Source: Cinnamomum chago (taxonomy: Eukaryota; Streptophyta; Magnoliopsida; Laurales; Lauraceae). From it: DNA of 64,000 nucleotides. The stretch is from assembly GCA_038049695.1 (NCBI GenBank), contig CP142452.1, positions 108,323,001-108,387,000 of the forward strand, read 5' to 3'. Numbering within the stretch: position 1 is the first letter of the stretch; each line of letters starts with the position of its first letter. The position numbers were made by a program, and so were the translations under genes. The notes below the pieces were generated by a model. The model was not told the origin of the DNA, searched no databases, and was given only the letters and a program-made list of their open reading frames with translations. Positions 1-12,268 of the stretch are shown one piece after another.

Positions 1-12
1 ATATGGCGGAGT

Positions 13-310
13 TAAAAACTTTTTTTTTGCTAGTGACAGTAGGAAATCAGAAAATCAATAGAAATGAATGAGTATACTATAAGCTAGCTATATGGGTCAA
101 GTAATGTAGGAATGATTAAAAACTTTTTTTTTTCCAGTAAAAGTAGAAAATCAGAAAATCAATAGAAATGAATGAGAATAAGTATCCTATATGAGTCAAG
201 TTAAAGTAATATAGTATCAGTTAAAAACTTTTTTTTTAAAGTAGAAAATCAGAAAATCAATAAAATGAATGAGAATGAGTATCCTATATGGGTCAAGTAA
301 TATAAAAAAG
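13..310. repeat. Three-copy tandem repeat, unit about 105 bp
   Basis: Three successive units each start with AAAAAC and a T run, continue with a block containing AGAAAATCAGAAAATCAATA, and end with TATGGGTCAAGT or a close variant. Units start near 13, 118 and 223; the third is shorter and grades into AT-rich sequence. There is no coding potential. It may continue to the left of the window. Confidence 0.75.
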
Positions 311-540
311 AAATCAACAGAAATTAATTTTCTTTTAATATGTCTAAAACATCAATTAGTGCATTCCCATCATTATCTAAATCACCATCACTAGTTGGGT
401 CATGACTAAACCAATCTTGGGCAGAAGAGGCAGAGAGCAGAAGAGGAAGAAGAGCGATTGAGTGTGGGATGTTTTTAGGGCTTGCAACGTCTTATAAAAG
501 AGATGAACTGATGGAGGGCGCAGTTATAAGAATGCCCCTC
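311..540. other. AT-rich spacer without a recognised gene
   Basis: Nothing firm is visible. On the minus strand about 30 codons, rich in Asp and Asn, run to a stop near 330 without an obvious start. This could be the end of an unrecognised exon but is too short to call. Confidence 0.4.
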
Positions 541-559
541 CTAACTAGCCTTTTTTTTA

Positions 560-820
560 CTGCTAGTGACGGGCAGTTTAGGTAATATAAAATTTTGATC
601 CAAATTAACTTGGAGCGGGCCGAGCCGGGCCTGAACGTGCTGGGCATCCTCTGCCCAGTCCCAGTCCCATTTTGGTCGGGCTTTAAAATTATTGACCAAG
701 CCCAACCCACTGGGCTCAAAATTTTTTATAAAGCCCTGTATTTTCGGGCTTGGGACGGGCCGGGCCGGGCTTTCTACCCATTTCAACCCGTCCCATTGAC
801 AGGCCTACGTAGAGGGCATT
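560..820. repeat. GGGCCGGGCC-rich interspersed repeat
   Basis: A strongly GC-rich island in AT-rich surroundings, made of GGGCCGGGCC, GGGCTTGGGACGGGCC and related words, ending in GACAGGCCTA. Plant nonautonomous DNA transposons often carry this composition and a TAGGCCTGTCA-type end, which is the reverse complement of what is seen at 800-810. The matching left end was not found. Small ORFs on both strands are by-products of the repetitive GC-rich sequence. Confidence 0.4.
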
Positions 821-892
821 AATCTTGGGCCGTCCGAATCATCATCATATATGGCTACAGAGGAGTTTTTTGAAACAGGAAAAGCATAATAT

Positions 893-1135
893 GCAGTGGC
901 GGATCCAAAATTTCCATCTGAGGGTGCGGATCCAAATTTACAATTGGTGGTCCACGTAGATATTTCCCATTAGCAGCTGTTTGGCTCTTTATTTATTTTT
1001 TGCTATTACCAACCTTATGAGTAGACCAAGCTATCATGTCTCACACATTGAAGCTTGTCCACCCATTTTTTGGTGGACTCAATGGCAGAGCCACAATTTT
1101 TGTTTTGAGGGGGAAAGCACACCCAACCCACATAA
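893..1135. repeat. Fragments of a TGGCGGATCC-type short interspersed repeat
   Basis: Two similar words, GTGGCGGATCCAAAATTT near 895 and ATGGCAGAGCCACAATTTT near 1083, each followed by a G-rich stretch, resemble the edge of a short repeat common in plant genomes. The family and its limits cannot be fixed from this window. Confidence 0.35.
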
Positions 1136-1140
1136 GTAGG

Positions 1141-1627
1141 TGATATGAATTTAAATTCAATCTTTTAATACTGCAAGTGCACAACTGTTCTTTTGAGACA
1201 GTGGCAAGTACAGGTCGAATCTCATAGGGAGTACTACTGAAATATTTTTTTTATTAAAATCTGAAAAAAAAAGTTTATAATGAAAATAAAAATAAATCAA
1301 GATTTGAATGAGAGATAAAGCTACTATGCAAGATGAACAGATAACAATGATGATAAAGGTAGATCAGAGCAACAAAGAGTCCATTAATTAATTTCAATTT
1401 TCAATCCACATACATTAATTTAGTCTTTTGTTTTGCAAATAATTAAGATAAGAAACAACTCAATGTTTCTGATCCGAAAGATATTTTTCTTTTAAAATTC
1501 AATTTTTAAACAGAAGAACCCAAGATCTTCAACACCTCATAAAAATCACTTTGAGCATAAGTTAACAAATTAAGCATAAAATATCAAAGTTATAAAAACC
1601 TAAGTATATCCTATCAAAAGAAGATTA
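1141..1627 (-). repeat. Athila-like 3' LTR, distal part
   Basis: Similar along its length to 54391-54877 of the 5' LTR, including the shared block around GTGCACAACTGT. The minus-strand LTR ends in CA at 1141. The sequence is interrupted after the TTA at 1625-1627 by the Harbinger transposon and resumes at 9428. Confidence 0.88.
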
Positions 1628-1639
1628 GGGGGTGCTTGG

Positions 1640-2462
1640 AAAGACTATATTCTTATAGATTTTAAGATATTTTTTGATATGTTAGATTATAATATTCTAT
1701 TTTTATTTGGTAGTGTTTGGAAAGAGTATATTATAAGTTACATTATTAGGTTTTCTTTAGAAAAATTGGATATTACTTTCTAGGGGAGAGGTGAATATTG
1801 GAGATTCTAACATATCACAATCTTTCAAAACATGAGAGGGAATATTTTTTTTGGCTCAAAACCGCAGAGGGAAAACGCAGAGGGAAACTTTCCCGACAAC
1901 CATTTTTGTGAGCAACTATAAGAAGAAATTCTCTCTTCTTCATTCCCTTTCCTTTTCATTTTTTGGCTTCCTCTTCATGTCTTCTTTTGCTTGAGATTTC
2001 CTGTTATGCCAAATCTGCAAAACATATGCAATTCTGAACGATCCATGCATATAAATAGTGTGGTGGCAGTAAATGATGGTGGAGAGTATTTTTGCAAATG
2101 GGTAATGATGGGTTTGTGCAAATAACTGGGTTCAAGAAAATGAGTTTTTTTTATGAAAATGGATTCCTGCAGATTGGCTGGGTGAGATGGAGATGGTTTC
2201 TTTTTTCTCAGATGGGTTTGGTGAATGGTTGAAGAAGAGTTGCTCTGGTCGTTTTTCTTTAAAGAAAAAAAGTACTCCACTCCTCCCAAACACAGGATCC
2301 CTTGATTCTACAGCTCTTATTTCAAGATCCACTCAGAAAAACCCCACTTTCAGTAGCGTCTCAGAAAAACCCCACTTTCAGTAGCGTCTGATTATCTTGA
2401 CATTCAAGTTTAGGGTGTATAATAACCCCCCTCCCCACCCCACCCCACCCCCACGCCCCGCC

Positions 2463-2493
<31 letters not shown>

Positions 2494-3782
2494 GAAGAAG
2501 GATTCATATGGCAAGTCAAAACTTACTTGAGATGGTGAATATAATTTGGGAAGCGGCAATGAGACAGGGTACTCTGAAGGGTCACCCAATTTTCATTCCC
2601 AACAATTATGTACCCAAGGAAAAAACAACATCAAGACAAGAAATGGGGAATCACGAAAATGCTTGAGTACCAAAATGCCATGGTTAACATGTTGTCTCCC
2701 TTCTTTCATCGATCATAGGGAAAATGTTCTTACCAGGCCATAACTTTTTGTCCCAGATGAGATAGGCCAAGGAATCTGTATGATCATCTTAAGTCATTAA
2801 AACTGGTTTGTGCACAACAAAAAAGAGAAAAAACCTCAAATAATACATGCCTGAGTAAATCCAGACAAATGATTATGAGGGATCGCATCCTTGGGGTAGG
2901 TAGAAAGTAAAAAACAGTAGAAGAAGTGATTTATTAACAAAGTAGGATACTTAGTTTGCCTAAAAGAAGGATCAACAACCAATTCCTTCTGTAGTTTGGA
3001 TAAGCACTTCCCAAAAACCTGCAAGCAAAAGAAGTTCTCAGCTTCAAAAATAAATTGGTATCTATGCAATCAAAAAATGGTATTAGCTCATCCCTCAAAC
3101 AGAACAAAGAAATGACCTGAACATAGCAATTGTCATAAATGCCAGAACTAGTCTTCCTATTTTATAGCAAATAGAATTCTATCGCAGCCAAAGAAAACAT
3201 GAAACACAAGACTAATCACTTCAAACCTCACTTAAATGCAGGGTATTGCAAGTAAAACACTCCTGATTCGCCTGTAAGAACATTAGGCACTCCCTTTCTA
3301 GTAGCTTTCAGGAAGATATTTGCAGCCTGTTCTTCACCCCTAATGTGTGAACTGTGAACATATGGTCATTCGCTTATTACTCTCTCTCACACAAATTCAC
3401 AATCGACCATCGTGCATTCTGCAGTCTGCTTCCTCAAAGAACATTGCATTTGTTATCTCTGGCCAGACACTTGAAGCAATTTGTATAAACATTTGCAACA
3501 GTTTGATTACCATGCTTATATTTTCAATGTAAGTATTAACTTTTTTAGTAGAAAATCAACTTTACTCTGAGTAGCTGCGTTCAATAGTCATTGAAATTAT
3601 TTTGGAATGTTCTATCATTGAAATCCACTGCCTTTTGCATTTTTCGTAGTAGCATTCTTCTCTTGTTATTTTTATAAATTTTAAATTATGCTCTACTAAC
3701 TTCTCAGATTTGAACTTTTTATGAGTATGGTTACACTGTCCCTTGAAGTACATAAATTTCTAATTGAATGCATTTTTTATAG
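1640..3782 (+). other. Harbinger 5' non-coding region
   Basis: This lies between the left terminal repeat and the MYB-like gene. It is AT-rich, with a poly-C/poly-A tract at 2424-2489 that looks like a simple-repeat expansion. An open stretch at 2508-2666 begins MASQNLLEMV, but I recognise no domain and see no clear splice into the gene downstream. It probably includes the promoter; no TATA box could be chosen with confidence. Confidence 0.5.
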
Positions 3783-6700
3783 ATGTCGTCACTCTCATCT
3801 AACTGTGCAAATAGAGTGCATTGGACACCATCACATGATTCATTTGCAGTGGGATTTTTAGCTGAGCAAAAGAAATTAGGATTTTTTTCAGACAATGGTT
3901 TTAAAAAAGAAGTGTGGAAAAAATGTTTAGATGTATTGAATAAACGATTTGATATATCGGTTACTCCAACACAATTGAAAAGTCATATGGCCGACCTTCA
4001 AAAGCGATATCGCATTGTTAAATCAATAAGAGAGCAAAGTGGATTCAGGTGGGATGATCTTTTGCACATGTGCACAGCAGATGATGATGTCTGGAGCCGT
4101 TATATTAAGGTATAAATGCAACTTTATTGTATTTATAAAATATGAAAAGTACATGTGATGAGTCCTGAAAAACGCACATTTTCATATACATTTTGGACTA
4201 TTTTAAGGGCTTATTGATATTAAAGAGCTTTATTTAGTGTCAAATCATGTTTTTATGCATTTATGGTCCATTGTAGTGCATTCATGCATAATTTGCTCAA
4301 AAATCACACTTTTTGCATAAATTCATGAAACCTGCCATTTTTGGATATTTATTTTTGGAAAGTCGGCTATTTTGGGTGCATCAAGTAGGGTCCTAAGCAT
4401 CTTCCATTTAAATTCCTTACATAGAATTGTTCTTGAATCCATTTATTTTAATTTGTGTAGGAGAAATCAAGAATGGGACCCACATTAGTGAAATTTGAGA
4501 GAGATCAAGGAAAGGAAACTTCAGATTTGGTAAGATCTAATTCTTACTAAGTTTGAAAACTCAAAAATCAAGAAAGAAACTCAAGAAAGGAAACTGTGTT
4601 AAAATAGTTGACTAGTCAATTAAAGAAGCTTGGAAGCAAACCAAAGATGAAAGCGGAGTCAAGAAACAAGGAAAGAAATATCCTAAGATCCCTTTGGATG
4701 TCCACATGGGTCCCACACACCCCATTGCACAACTATCATTCCAAATGTACACAATTATTTTTGGATTTTTCAAAGACATTAATATTAAATTAGCCATAAC
4801 TCTTAATCCAGCTGTCGGATTGGTGCAATCCATACACCGTTGGAAAGCTCTTTTCGAGTAGATATCTTTAGAACCCAAGATTGTGTCAATCGGAGCTAAA
4901 ATGAGGAAGATATAGCCTCTGAAAGTTGTAATTTCTACTCGGGATTGCAATTTTTGCACATGGAAAGCACCAAAAATCTCTCACTCACCTTGCCATTTCT
5001 TTGAAGACTTGTTGGCCAAGGAAGGGACTTGCCATACAAAGAAGATTGCATGCTACAAACTTGGAGCAAAGAAGGAAAGAAAGAGAACAAAAATCTATAA
5101 ATTGAAGGCATAAGTATCCCTCTCCTCTCATGGGAAGATAGACCAACTCTATCTAGAATTACTACTACACTCCATCTTCTTCCTCTCTCTTTCTCTCCAT
5201 TTGGGTCCTCAAGGAGATTTGGCCGGAAATCACACTACACCCTTGGGTTTTTCATCTAGAAGAGGCTTCTCATCCTAGTATGTAATTGTCATTGTTTACT
5301 TTTTATATCTTATGTAAGACTTTGCATGCTAGTAAAATTGTTTCTTACTCTTTCAATTTTTCTTTCTTGTCCTTGGATGATTGGTGCTTGTTTTATGTTT
5401 CTTTTCTTGTTGGTGTTTGGACTGACGACCCAAAGGCCCTAAGAACATGATTCAAATTATGACCCCGCTTAGAAAAGAATTTTGAAAGAGGAGAATACAC
5501 TTCCACACATTTAAGTTTCTGTTAAAACCACACATTTACTTTTTCTTGTTTTCACCACACATTTAAATTCTTGAACTTTTGTTTATTGTCTTTATTTTTA
5601 TGATCAATTCAATTCTATGTTTATTTTGTGCATAGTTTATGGTTGGAACTAATTAGCATTACATGCATATTCATATTGGTGGAGTTTAGACATGTTTAAG
5701 TTGCTGGAATTGGAGTTTGAAATTGAATAAGAAAGAAAAACCAGAGGTTTGAGTCAATAATCTCGGCCAAATAATTTTTGGAAATTCGGATCCCAATATA
5801 AAGTGCACAATTCAGCACATTGATGCAAGAATTTCAGGACAGATAAGTTTGTGATTAGTAACCTGATTAAAACACATTATTTTTCGATGAAACTTGGGAA
5901 AATTAAAGTTTGATCAGTGTATTTTGAAACCCCAGAATTTCAAGAAAAAATAATTTTGGAAAGATGGTGAACCAGTGGCTTAAATATGGATGGTTGGACC
6001 CACCTGTGTGCAGAATTTCTGCACAGTTATTTTTTTAGTCATGTTCATACACTCATATCTTCTTTGTTTGAAATCGTTTTCCACTTCCATTTTTTTTTAT
6101 TTGATTCATGCATCATTATAGTTTAAATTTCAGTCATTAAACTCAATTTTAGGTTGCATTAGATTAGGAAAAATCATGCATAAAAACAGCCCCGCATACT
6201 AGTTTTTCAGACTTAGAATTTTTAGCATCTCATGGCATACATTGCATTACTAACTTTCTAACTTAAGTTTCTTTTGTTTCTAGTTTAGTTTCATAGTTTT
6301 ATTTTTGCTACTTTTTATTCTTGATTTTCTAACTTGTGTGTTCTTTTGTAGCAATTTTAGTTTTTATTTTAGGAATTTTAGATTTAGGAAGTTTTCTTTT
6401 CATTGGACTGTAATTAATTTAATTTTTGGAAAGTAGGAATGATGAATGTACTTTTCTAGATTTTAGGCTAAAATTAGATTTTATTTAGGGCAGGTACATG
6501 TAAATTAGATTTTACATTGCTCCCTGTGGATTGACCTGGTCTCACCAGTTTATTACTACATCGCGGCTCTACACTTGGAGCTCACGATCAACATGTATAA
6601 TTGCCTTTTTAATTAATAATAACTTTTATATTTTTATTGTAACAGGCACATCCTGAAGCAAAAATCTGGCGGAGAACACCTTTTCCACTTTATGAACTTA

Positions 6701-7303
6701 GCATCTTATATGATGGTGATTATTAGAATAAATTTAAATAATAATTTAATGATATTTTTAAAATAGTATCTAATATAAGTTTATTTGGTATTACTAGGTG
6801 CTTTGGCTGAGGGTAGACGAGAGATGTCAAGCAATGTTCCATTTACTCAACCTCTTACAGAAGAACAGATTTCAAGTCATAATACAAGTAATCCCAAAAC
6901 ATTATTTCCTGATTTTGATGAACGGCTTGAAGATATTAATTCAAGTTCTAATGATGATATGGGAATTGAACATTTGAATCGTAATCGTCCTCGTGCCATT
7001 AAAATTACAACTGCTCCACGACAGAAACGATTCAAAGCAACAACGAGTGATTGGTTCTGTGAAGAGATATCAAAGAAGGTTGCATAAGCAAATAGACTTA
7101 ATTCAATAAACTCAATACCACCTAAAGATCCCTATGCATATGAGTTATGTATGGAGGAGCTCCAAAATATGGAGAGTTTAGAAGAAGAGACTTTCATGCA
7201 AGTTATAGAAGTTCTTCAGGATCGGCAATATGCGATTGCATTTATGACTCTAAAAGAACCTATGCGTTTAAAGTGGCTACAGAAGAAATGTGGTGGCACT
7301 TAG
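3783..7303 (+). pseudogene. Harbinger ORF1, MYB/SANT-like DNA-binding protein
   Basis: In PIF/Harbinger elements this protein works with the transposase by binding element ends. Exon 1 (3783-4109) starts MSSLSSNCAN and contains a MYB/SANT-like region (VHWTPSHDSFAV to DDVWSRYIK). Exon 2 is 6646-6715 (HPEAKIWRRTPFPLYEL) and exon 3 is 6798-7303. Splice sites are canonical: AAG/GTATAA, AACAG/GCAC, GATG/GTGA and ACTAG/GTGC. Exon 3 has an in-frame TAA at 7085-7087, after which the same frame stays open to TAG at 7301, with an acidic helical tail, so it looks mutated rather than naturally ended. Intron 1 holds a solo LTR. The family is clear and the protein is probably inactive as read. Confidence 0.85.
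4156..6590 (+). mobile_element. Solo LTR, Athila-like, inside a Harbinger intron
   Basis: A 2435-bp sequence starting TGATGAGTCC and ending CACGATCA, flanked by the perfect 5-bp duplication ACATG (4151-4155 and 6591-6595). No primer site, polypurine tract or coding sequence is present, so this is a solo LTR left by recombination between two LTRs. A block near 4790-4880, with the words CCGTTGGAAAGCTC, resembles the reverse complement of 10080-10165 in the Athila 3' LTR, which suggests a related family. It must be younger than the Harbinger insertion. Confidence 0.9.
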
Positions 7304-7701
7304 ATGGTGTTAGGGTAGTTTTGTTTTTTGGATTTTATGTTTATTGATAAGAACATGTCATAAAGACTAGTTACATTTACATTTTTTAGAATAAACTCAA
7401 ATTGCTTTAGTATGTATGTCATATAAGAACATAGCTTTTATTGATATGTTTGTTTAATTTTATTGAAATTTATTTAAAATATGTGTTGTAAGCAAGATTG
7501 TATGATTACATCTTGCGAGTCATTTTAAGCTCCTTCTCTTTTTTTGTTACTTTGATTGATTTACAGGATATAATTTTTAACTTTATTTTGATTAATGCAT
7601 GGTTATCTTTTAAAGTGAGCATATGAAAAGAACTATTATTTTGATATTTAATTTTTATGACAGGAACTTCAAACAAAATTCCTTCACATCAGTGACACAC
7701 T

Positions 7702-9062
7702 ATGCCTTCGGACAGCAACATTATGCAACAAATCAAGCAAATGAGATTAAATATGTTAATTTTAACGGCTACCACATTATGGTATGCAGAAAGATATTTG
7801 GATAAAAAACCATGTCGTGATTCCGCTCTTCTTGGCCATGATTATGTCCTTGAATTACTAGAAGGTCATCTAGAACGATTTCGACAAGTTTGTCGAATGG
7901 AAAAAGGAGTATTTATGAAATTATGTGAAGTTCTTCGTGAAAGAAATTTGCTTCAAGGGACTAGGGCTACAACTGCTGAAGAGCAACTGATAATTTTCTT
8001 ATTTACATTGGGTCATAATGCTGTTAATCGACAAGTTCAAGAGAGATTCCAACATTCTGGAGAAACGATTAGTCGTCATTTCAATAACGTTCTCAATGCT
8101 ATAGTTTCTCTTTAATCGGATTACATTCGTCTTCCATCATTAGACACGCCTTCGAAAATAGCAAATGACAAACGACTTTATCCTTTCTTTCAGGTAACTT
8201 GTTAATAATTTTATTAAGCTTCATCAATTGGTAAACATCTTTTTAATAATAATTTTAATGTTTTTAGGACTGTATTGGTGCAATTGATGGCACACATATA
8301 CCAATTGTTATTGATGTTGAGCACCAAGCTCTTTATCGAAATCGAAAAAGGATGGTTGTCACAGAATGTGATGGCAGCATGCTCTTTTGATATGAGATTT
8401 GTACATGTGCAAGCGGGTTGGGAGGGCTCTGCTGCTAATTCCACTGTTTTACAGGCTGCAGAAAGATCTGGATTTCATGTCCCAAAAGGTAAATAGTGAT
8501 AAACTTGAAGGAAAAAAACTTATATAGATTTCATCGAACCATGTATCTTGTTGTCATTTTAAAAATTTATGCAGGAAAATATTATTTCGTTGATGTAGGA
8601 TATGCAAATACTCCAAGTTACATTGTACCATTTCGAGGAGTACGATATCACTTGATAGAATTTGCACATGGAAACAGAGGGCCTCTCGATGCTAAAGAAC
8701 TTTTTAACCTTCGGCATTCATGTCTACGGAGTGCGATTGAGAGAATTTTTGGTGTAGTTAAAAGCCGATTTCCGATTTTGAAGAATGCATCACATCACTC
8801 TTATGACAGTACGACAAAAATTGTCATTGCATGTTACGTTTTACATAATTTCATTCGAACTGAAATAGGTGGTAAATATTGGATATATGAGGAATATGAC
8901 CGTCAACCTGTGAATGAATTTGTTCAAGATGATGATTCTAGTTCAAAAGCTAATTTTCAGAGTACTGAACAACGACGGCTTGTCGGAAATGAAATACGAA
9001 GACAAATTGCAGATTCAATGTGGAAAGACCGTTGCCATCATATTAACAATCTTCGAGAATAA
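7702..9062 (+). pseudogene. Harbinger DDE transposase
   Basis: This is the cut-and-paste transposase of PIF/Harbinger elements. Exons are 7702-8193, 8268-8488 and 8575-9062, with GT-AG junctions. The N-terminal part carries a helix-turn-helix-like region (TTAEEQLIIFLFTLGHNAVNRQVQ). The three expected acidic residues are visible: D in GAIDGTH, D in YFVDVGYAN, and E in SAIERIFGVVKSRF. There are two defects: an in-frame TAA at 8113-8115 in exon 1, and a one-base frame change in an A-rich run near 8346-8352 in exon 2. The final exon is open to TAA at 9060. The protein would be non-functional unless read differently. Confidence 0.9.
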
Positions 9063-9424
9063 TTGTAACTTAAGTATTAGTGATTTTATATTGAACAAAA
9101 TAAATAATTTTTATAAATTTTCATCTCATGCTATTTCTTCAAATAGAGAAAAAGGGGGCAAATTGAGGACCGTTGCCATTCATTTTGTTTTTTTTATCAT
9201 TTTTTTAAATGTTTATGAATAGCCAAACACATAAACTTAGAATATCTTGAAAGATTATGTAATTCCCAAACACTAAAAGTAATAACAGATTAAAATATAC
9301 GGAAACTACCAAACAACAAAAGTAGCAAAGTATTATAATATATGAATATTGTAATATATGAGAAAAGAATCTGCCAATATTTAAATCTACATATATTTTA
9401 TTCGGCTTGTACCCAAACACCTCC
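9063..9424 (+). other. Harbinger 3' non-coding end
   Basis: AT-rich sequence from the transposase stop to the right terminal repeat. It holds sub-terminal stretches resembling the left sub-terminal region (for example AATATATGA and AAACACTA words). No gene is seen. Confidence 0.6.
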
Positions 9425-9427
9425 TTA

Positions 9428-10896
9428 ACTGATCAAAAAGAAATTTATTTACTATATAAAGCAGAGGTTTGCCTGTGGCACGAAGGCAGATCATTATTCT
9501 ACTAAACATGCATCATAGGGACATAAAAATTAAATTAAAGACATAGAACAAAAATAAAATCACTTACTTCACTTTGTGCTCCTATCCAAAGAATCTACTC
9601 CTCCATTGCAAAAGATGTGATTTTCATTAAGAACTTCATGACAATTACAATTTTCTCTTGCACTCTTCTAACCTAATTCTGAAACAGGGCCCCAGAATAC
9701 CCAAAAATAACTCTTAAATTCTATTAATTAGGGAAAGAAGAGAAAAATAAGAGAAAATAATTAGGGACGTCCAAGTGGGGGAGTGTGTCTCGTATGCTAC
9801 CTTTTGGTTCCTTTTATATCTCTTGTTATCTTACAGATACATTGAATTTGGACACCTTCTCTGCACATTAAATTTATCTTCATTGATAAGGTATATCTCT
9901 TATCCTTTTTGAATTTGAATGAGGTGGAAGCTTCTAGAAACCTTTGGGTGGCTTGGTTAATCTTCAAATGGGGTCTCACAAGGAATGTGCAGCAATTGAT
10001 TATCAACGGTGTAGATTTAATTGCAATCCCATCTAAAAATGAACATGAAAAATCTCCGAACCTATAACTTTGTCTTTATAGCTCTTGGGCTCCACGAGTA
10101 TCTACTCTGATTAAGCTTTCCAACGGTAGGTAAATTTCATCGATCCGACGGTTGGATTGAAAGTTATGGCCATTTGAAGATGAGTTGTCCTGAGAAAAAC
10201 GAGATTAACTTCTAAAATTTGATTTGCAATGGATTCTATCTCTGCACAACTTTCATTTTCAAAAGGACATCAGATGTGCATGATTCAAACTCTTCTTCTT
10301 TTGTTCCAATCAAAATGATACTTTTTGAATTATCCATTAATAATTTCAAATTTGCAACTACTGCGGACCCTGCCATGTGGGACATTTCATCTGTTTGAGC
10401 AGTGGGTCCTATGAGAAGTCTTCTACTATAATTAGGACTCTTTAAGTGACATGATGAGTGGACCCCTCCTTTGATTGATTTGCATGTGGCTTCAGTGTGG
10501 GGTCCACGTGGTGAATTCTTTAATTTACTTCTTTTCAAGCTTCAATTCAGCAATGCAGGGCTGAGGATGACAATGTGTGCTTGAAAGTGTGCTCCGTGAC
10601 AAATGCTTGCAATTCTCATTTTCTGCACATTCTAATTCAACATATCAAATACTGAAGAGCCCATATTGAAGCGGGACCCATCCGGACCGAGTTCTACTCC
10701 AACTGGGACTCTTCGGAGAAAATTTGCAAAACATTCTAAGTTAATACAAAAAATGTATGAAAAGTATGAGAATTTAGGTTCCTAGGTGAAAATGCATGAA
10801 ATGATAGAATTAGATGAATAATGATGCAATTCACCTAATAAAACCCCTAATTCATCCTAAAATGATGCATAAATGTGCAAATTCATGAACTCAACA
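9428..10896 (-). repeat. Athila-like 3' LTR, proximal part
   Basis: Continues the LTR begun at 1141-1627. Positions 9428-9666 match 54878-55116 of the 5' LTR; the rest has no counterpart in the window because the 5' LTR is truncated. The minus-strand LTR starts TGTTGAGTTC at 10896, directly after a polypurine tract. The two parts together give about 1956 bp. It includes the CCGTTGGAAAG-type block shared with the solo LTR at 4156-6590. Confidence 0.75.
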
Positions 10897-10910
10897 CACC
10901 CCCAACCAGC
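10897..10910 (-). other. Athila polypurine tract
   Basis: On the minus strand, GCTGGTTGGGGGTG lies immediately before the LTR start TGTTGAG. This is the expected position and composition of the plus-strand DNA primer of an LTR element. A second tract, TTTGGGGGTGTG, lies at 12061-12072 farther from the LTR. Confidence 0.75.
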
Positions 10911-12268
10911 ATTTTGCTAGTCCCTTAGCAAAAGTTGCAAGCAAAAAGGTTTGAAGTTCTTTGACCTCATCGAAGGAAAGAAAGTAAATATGAAAACAAA
11001 ACCACTTTCGCTGGAGTTCTTGGTTCCCCCTAGTGGACGAGTTGTGCCTCGTGAGGGTTTGCAGTGAATATATCGACAAACTTTTTTTTTTTTTTTGTTT
11101 GCAAAAATGTTTAGAATCTATCAAAATCCAGGGAAACTTCTTCCAAGAGAAAATCTATAGACACTGACTATTCTCGGTTCTCGAAATTTTCAAAGAGAAA
11201 TCTTAAATTTGGTTCGCCAATCCTATCTTTTGGTCAGAAATTCTCGAAATCATGCTAATTGATCGTGCACGGTGAAAAGTATGTATACGTAATTAGCATA
11301 AAATGATCCACTAAGAATTTTCGTGAATATATATATTTATATTTTAAATTCTGGGCCACCTAAACTTAGTAAAGAAAAACAATCTTCCTCTCAAGGCAAT
11401 AATGACGGCTTTCGCACTACTGTTTTTTCAAAGGCCGCAATTTGTTTTTCAAACACACACATGCGACTATGCAATGTCTAGGTTCCTTAAGCTTTCTAAT
11501 TAACCCATGTAACGAGCATTAGGCCAGTGACTCCCAAAACAGATGTCTTTAGGATACTACGTATGTAAATACCCCTACGGGCTTACTGGCTCGGATTAAA
11601 AAGGCTACGAACCCAAACTAGTCAAATTTTTTTTTATTCTTTACCCCCTTATATATATATATTTTTTTTTGCGGTCCCCAACAATAGGCAACCCTTTCCA
11701 TGTATCCACCCATTGAACCAGGAAGCTTTGTACACTAAGGGTCGATTTTCCTTTTTTTTTTTATCAAAGAAAAAACGGAAATCATAGCTTCACATTCAAA
11801 ACCTTGAAAACGTATACACACGTGTAAAAGTGAGGGATCAAAATTCAACAGTTCTCCAAAAACCCTTTCCATAAATAAAATGGTGAACCATTGTTTTCTT
11901 TTGCCCAAAATAAATATCTTCAGCCAATAAAAATTCGCTTGAAAGTTTCCCTCTAACCTAACAATAGCAATTTTTTTTAAGTCTCTTAAAAACCAAAGCA
12001 AAGCGAAAAAGAAAATGTAGAATGAAAATTGAACAAATGATGACATGTCAAGTTCTAACTCACACCCCCAAACCTAAATTCAACATTGTCCTCAATGTTA
12101 TGAATGCATGTGTAATGTGAAAATGAACAATAAGAAAAATTGGAATATCTTACCATGTGGGGTGATTGCAAAAGAATGTGATCAACCAGCTCAATTACCT
12201 TCCAAAATTGGGTTGCCTCCTAAACAGCGCTAAGTTTAATGTCGTCAGCCCGACGTGACCAAAAAATA
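10911..12268 (-). other. Athila post-integrase region without intact genes
   Basis: Between integrase and the 3' LTR, where Athila relatives sometimes carry an env-like frame. I see only short frames with no recognisable domain, poly-T runs, and at 12061-12095 a minus-strand block of GAGGACAATG followed by a G-rich tract that resembles conserved sequence after the integrase in such elements. There is no evidence for an envelope gene. Confidence 0.6.

Larger units (their letters stand above)
1628..9424 (+). mobile_element. PIF/Harbinger DNA transposon
   Basis: The element sits inside the Athila 3' LTR and is flanked by the 3-bp target duplication TTA (1625-1627 and 9425-9427) typical of the superfamily. 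Its ends form imperfect inverted repeats: GGGGGTGCTTGG on the left, and GGAGGTGTTTGG when the right end is read inward. It encodes both expected proteins on the plus strand, a MYB/SANT-like protein and a DDE transposase. A solo LTR of 2.4 kb (4156-6590) lies in an intron of the first gene; without it the transposon is about 5.4 kb. Both genes carry disabling mutations. Confidence 0.92.

Noticed and set aside
541..822. Three overlapping ORFs in the GGGCCGGGCC island
   Set aside because: Low-complexity GC-rich repeat gives open frames on both strands; no conserved domain.
9797..12046. Short frames after Athila integrase as a possible envelope gene
   Set aside because: No signal peptide, transmembrane pattern or similarity; the part below 10896 is LTR.
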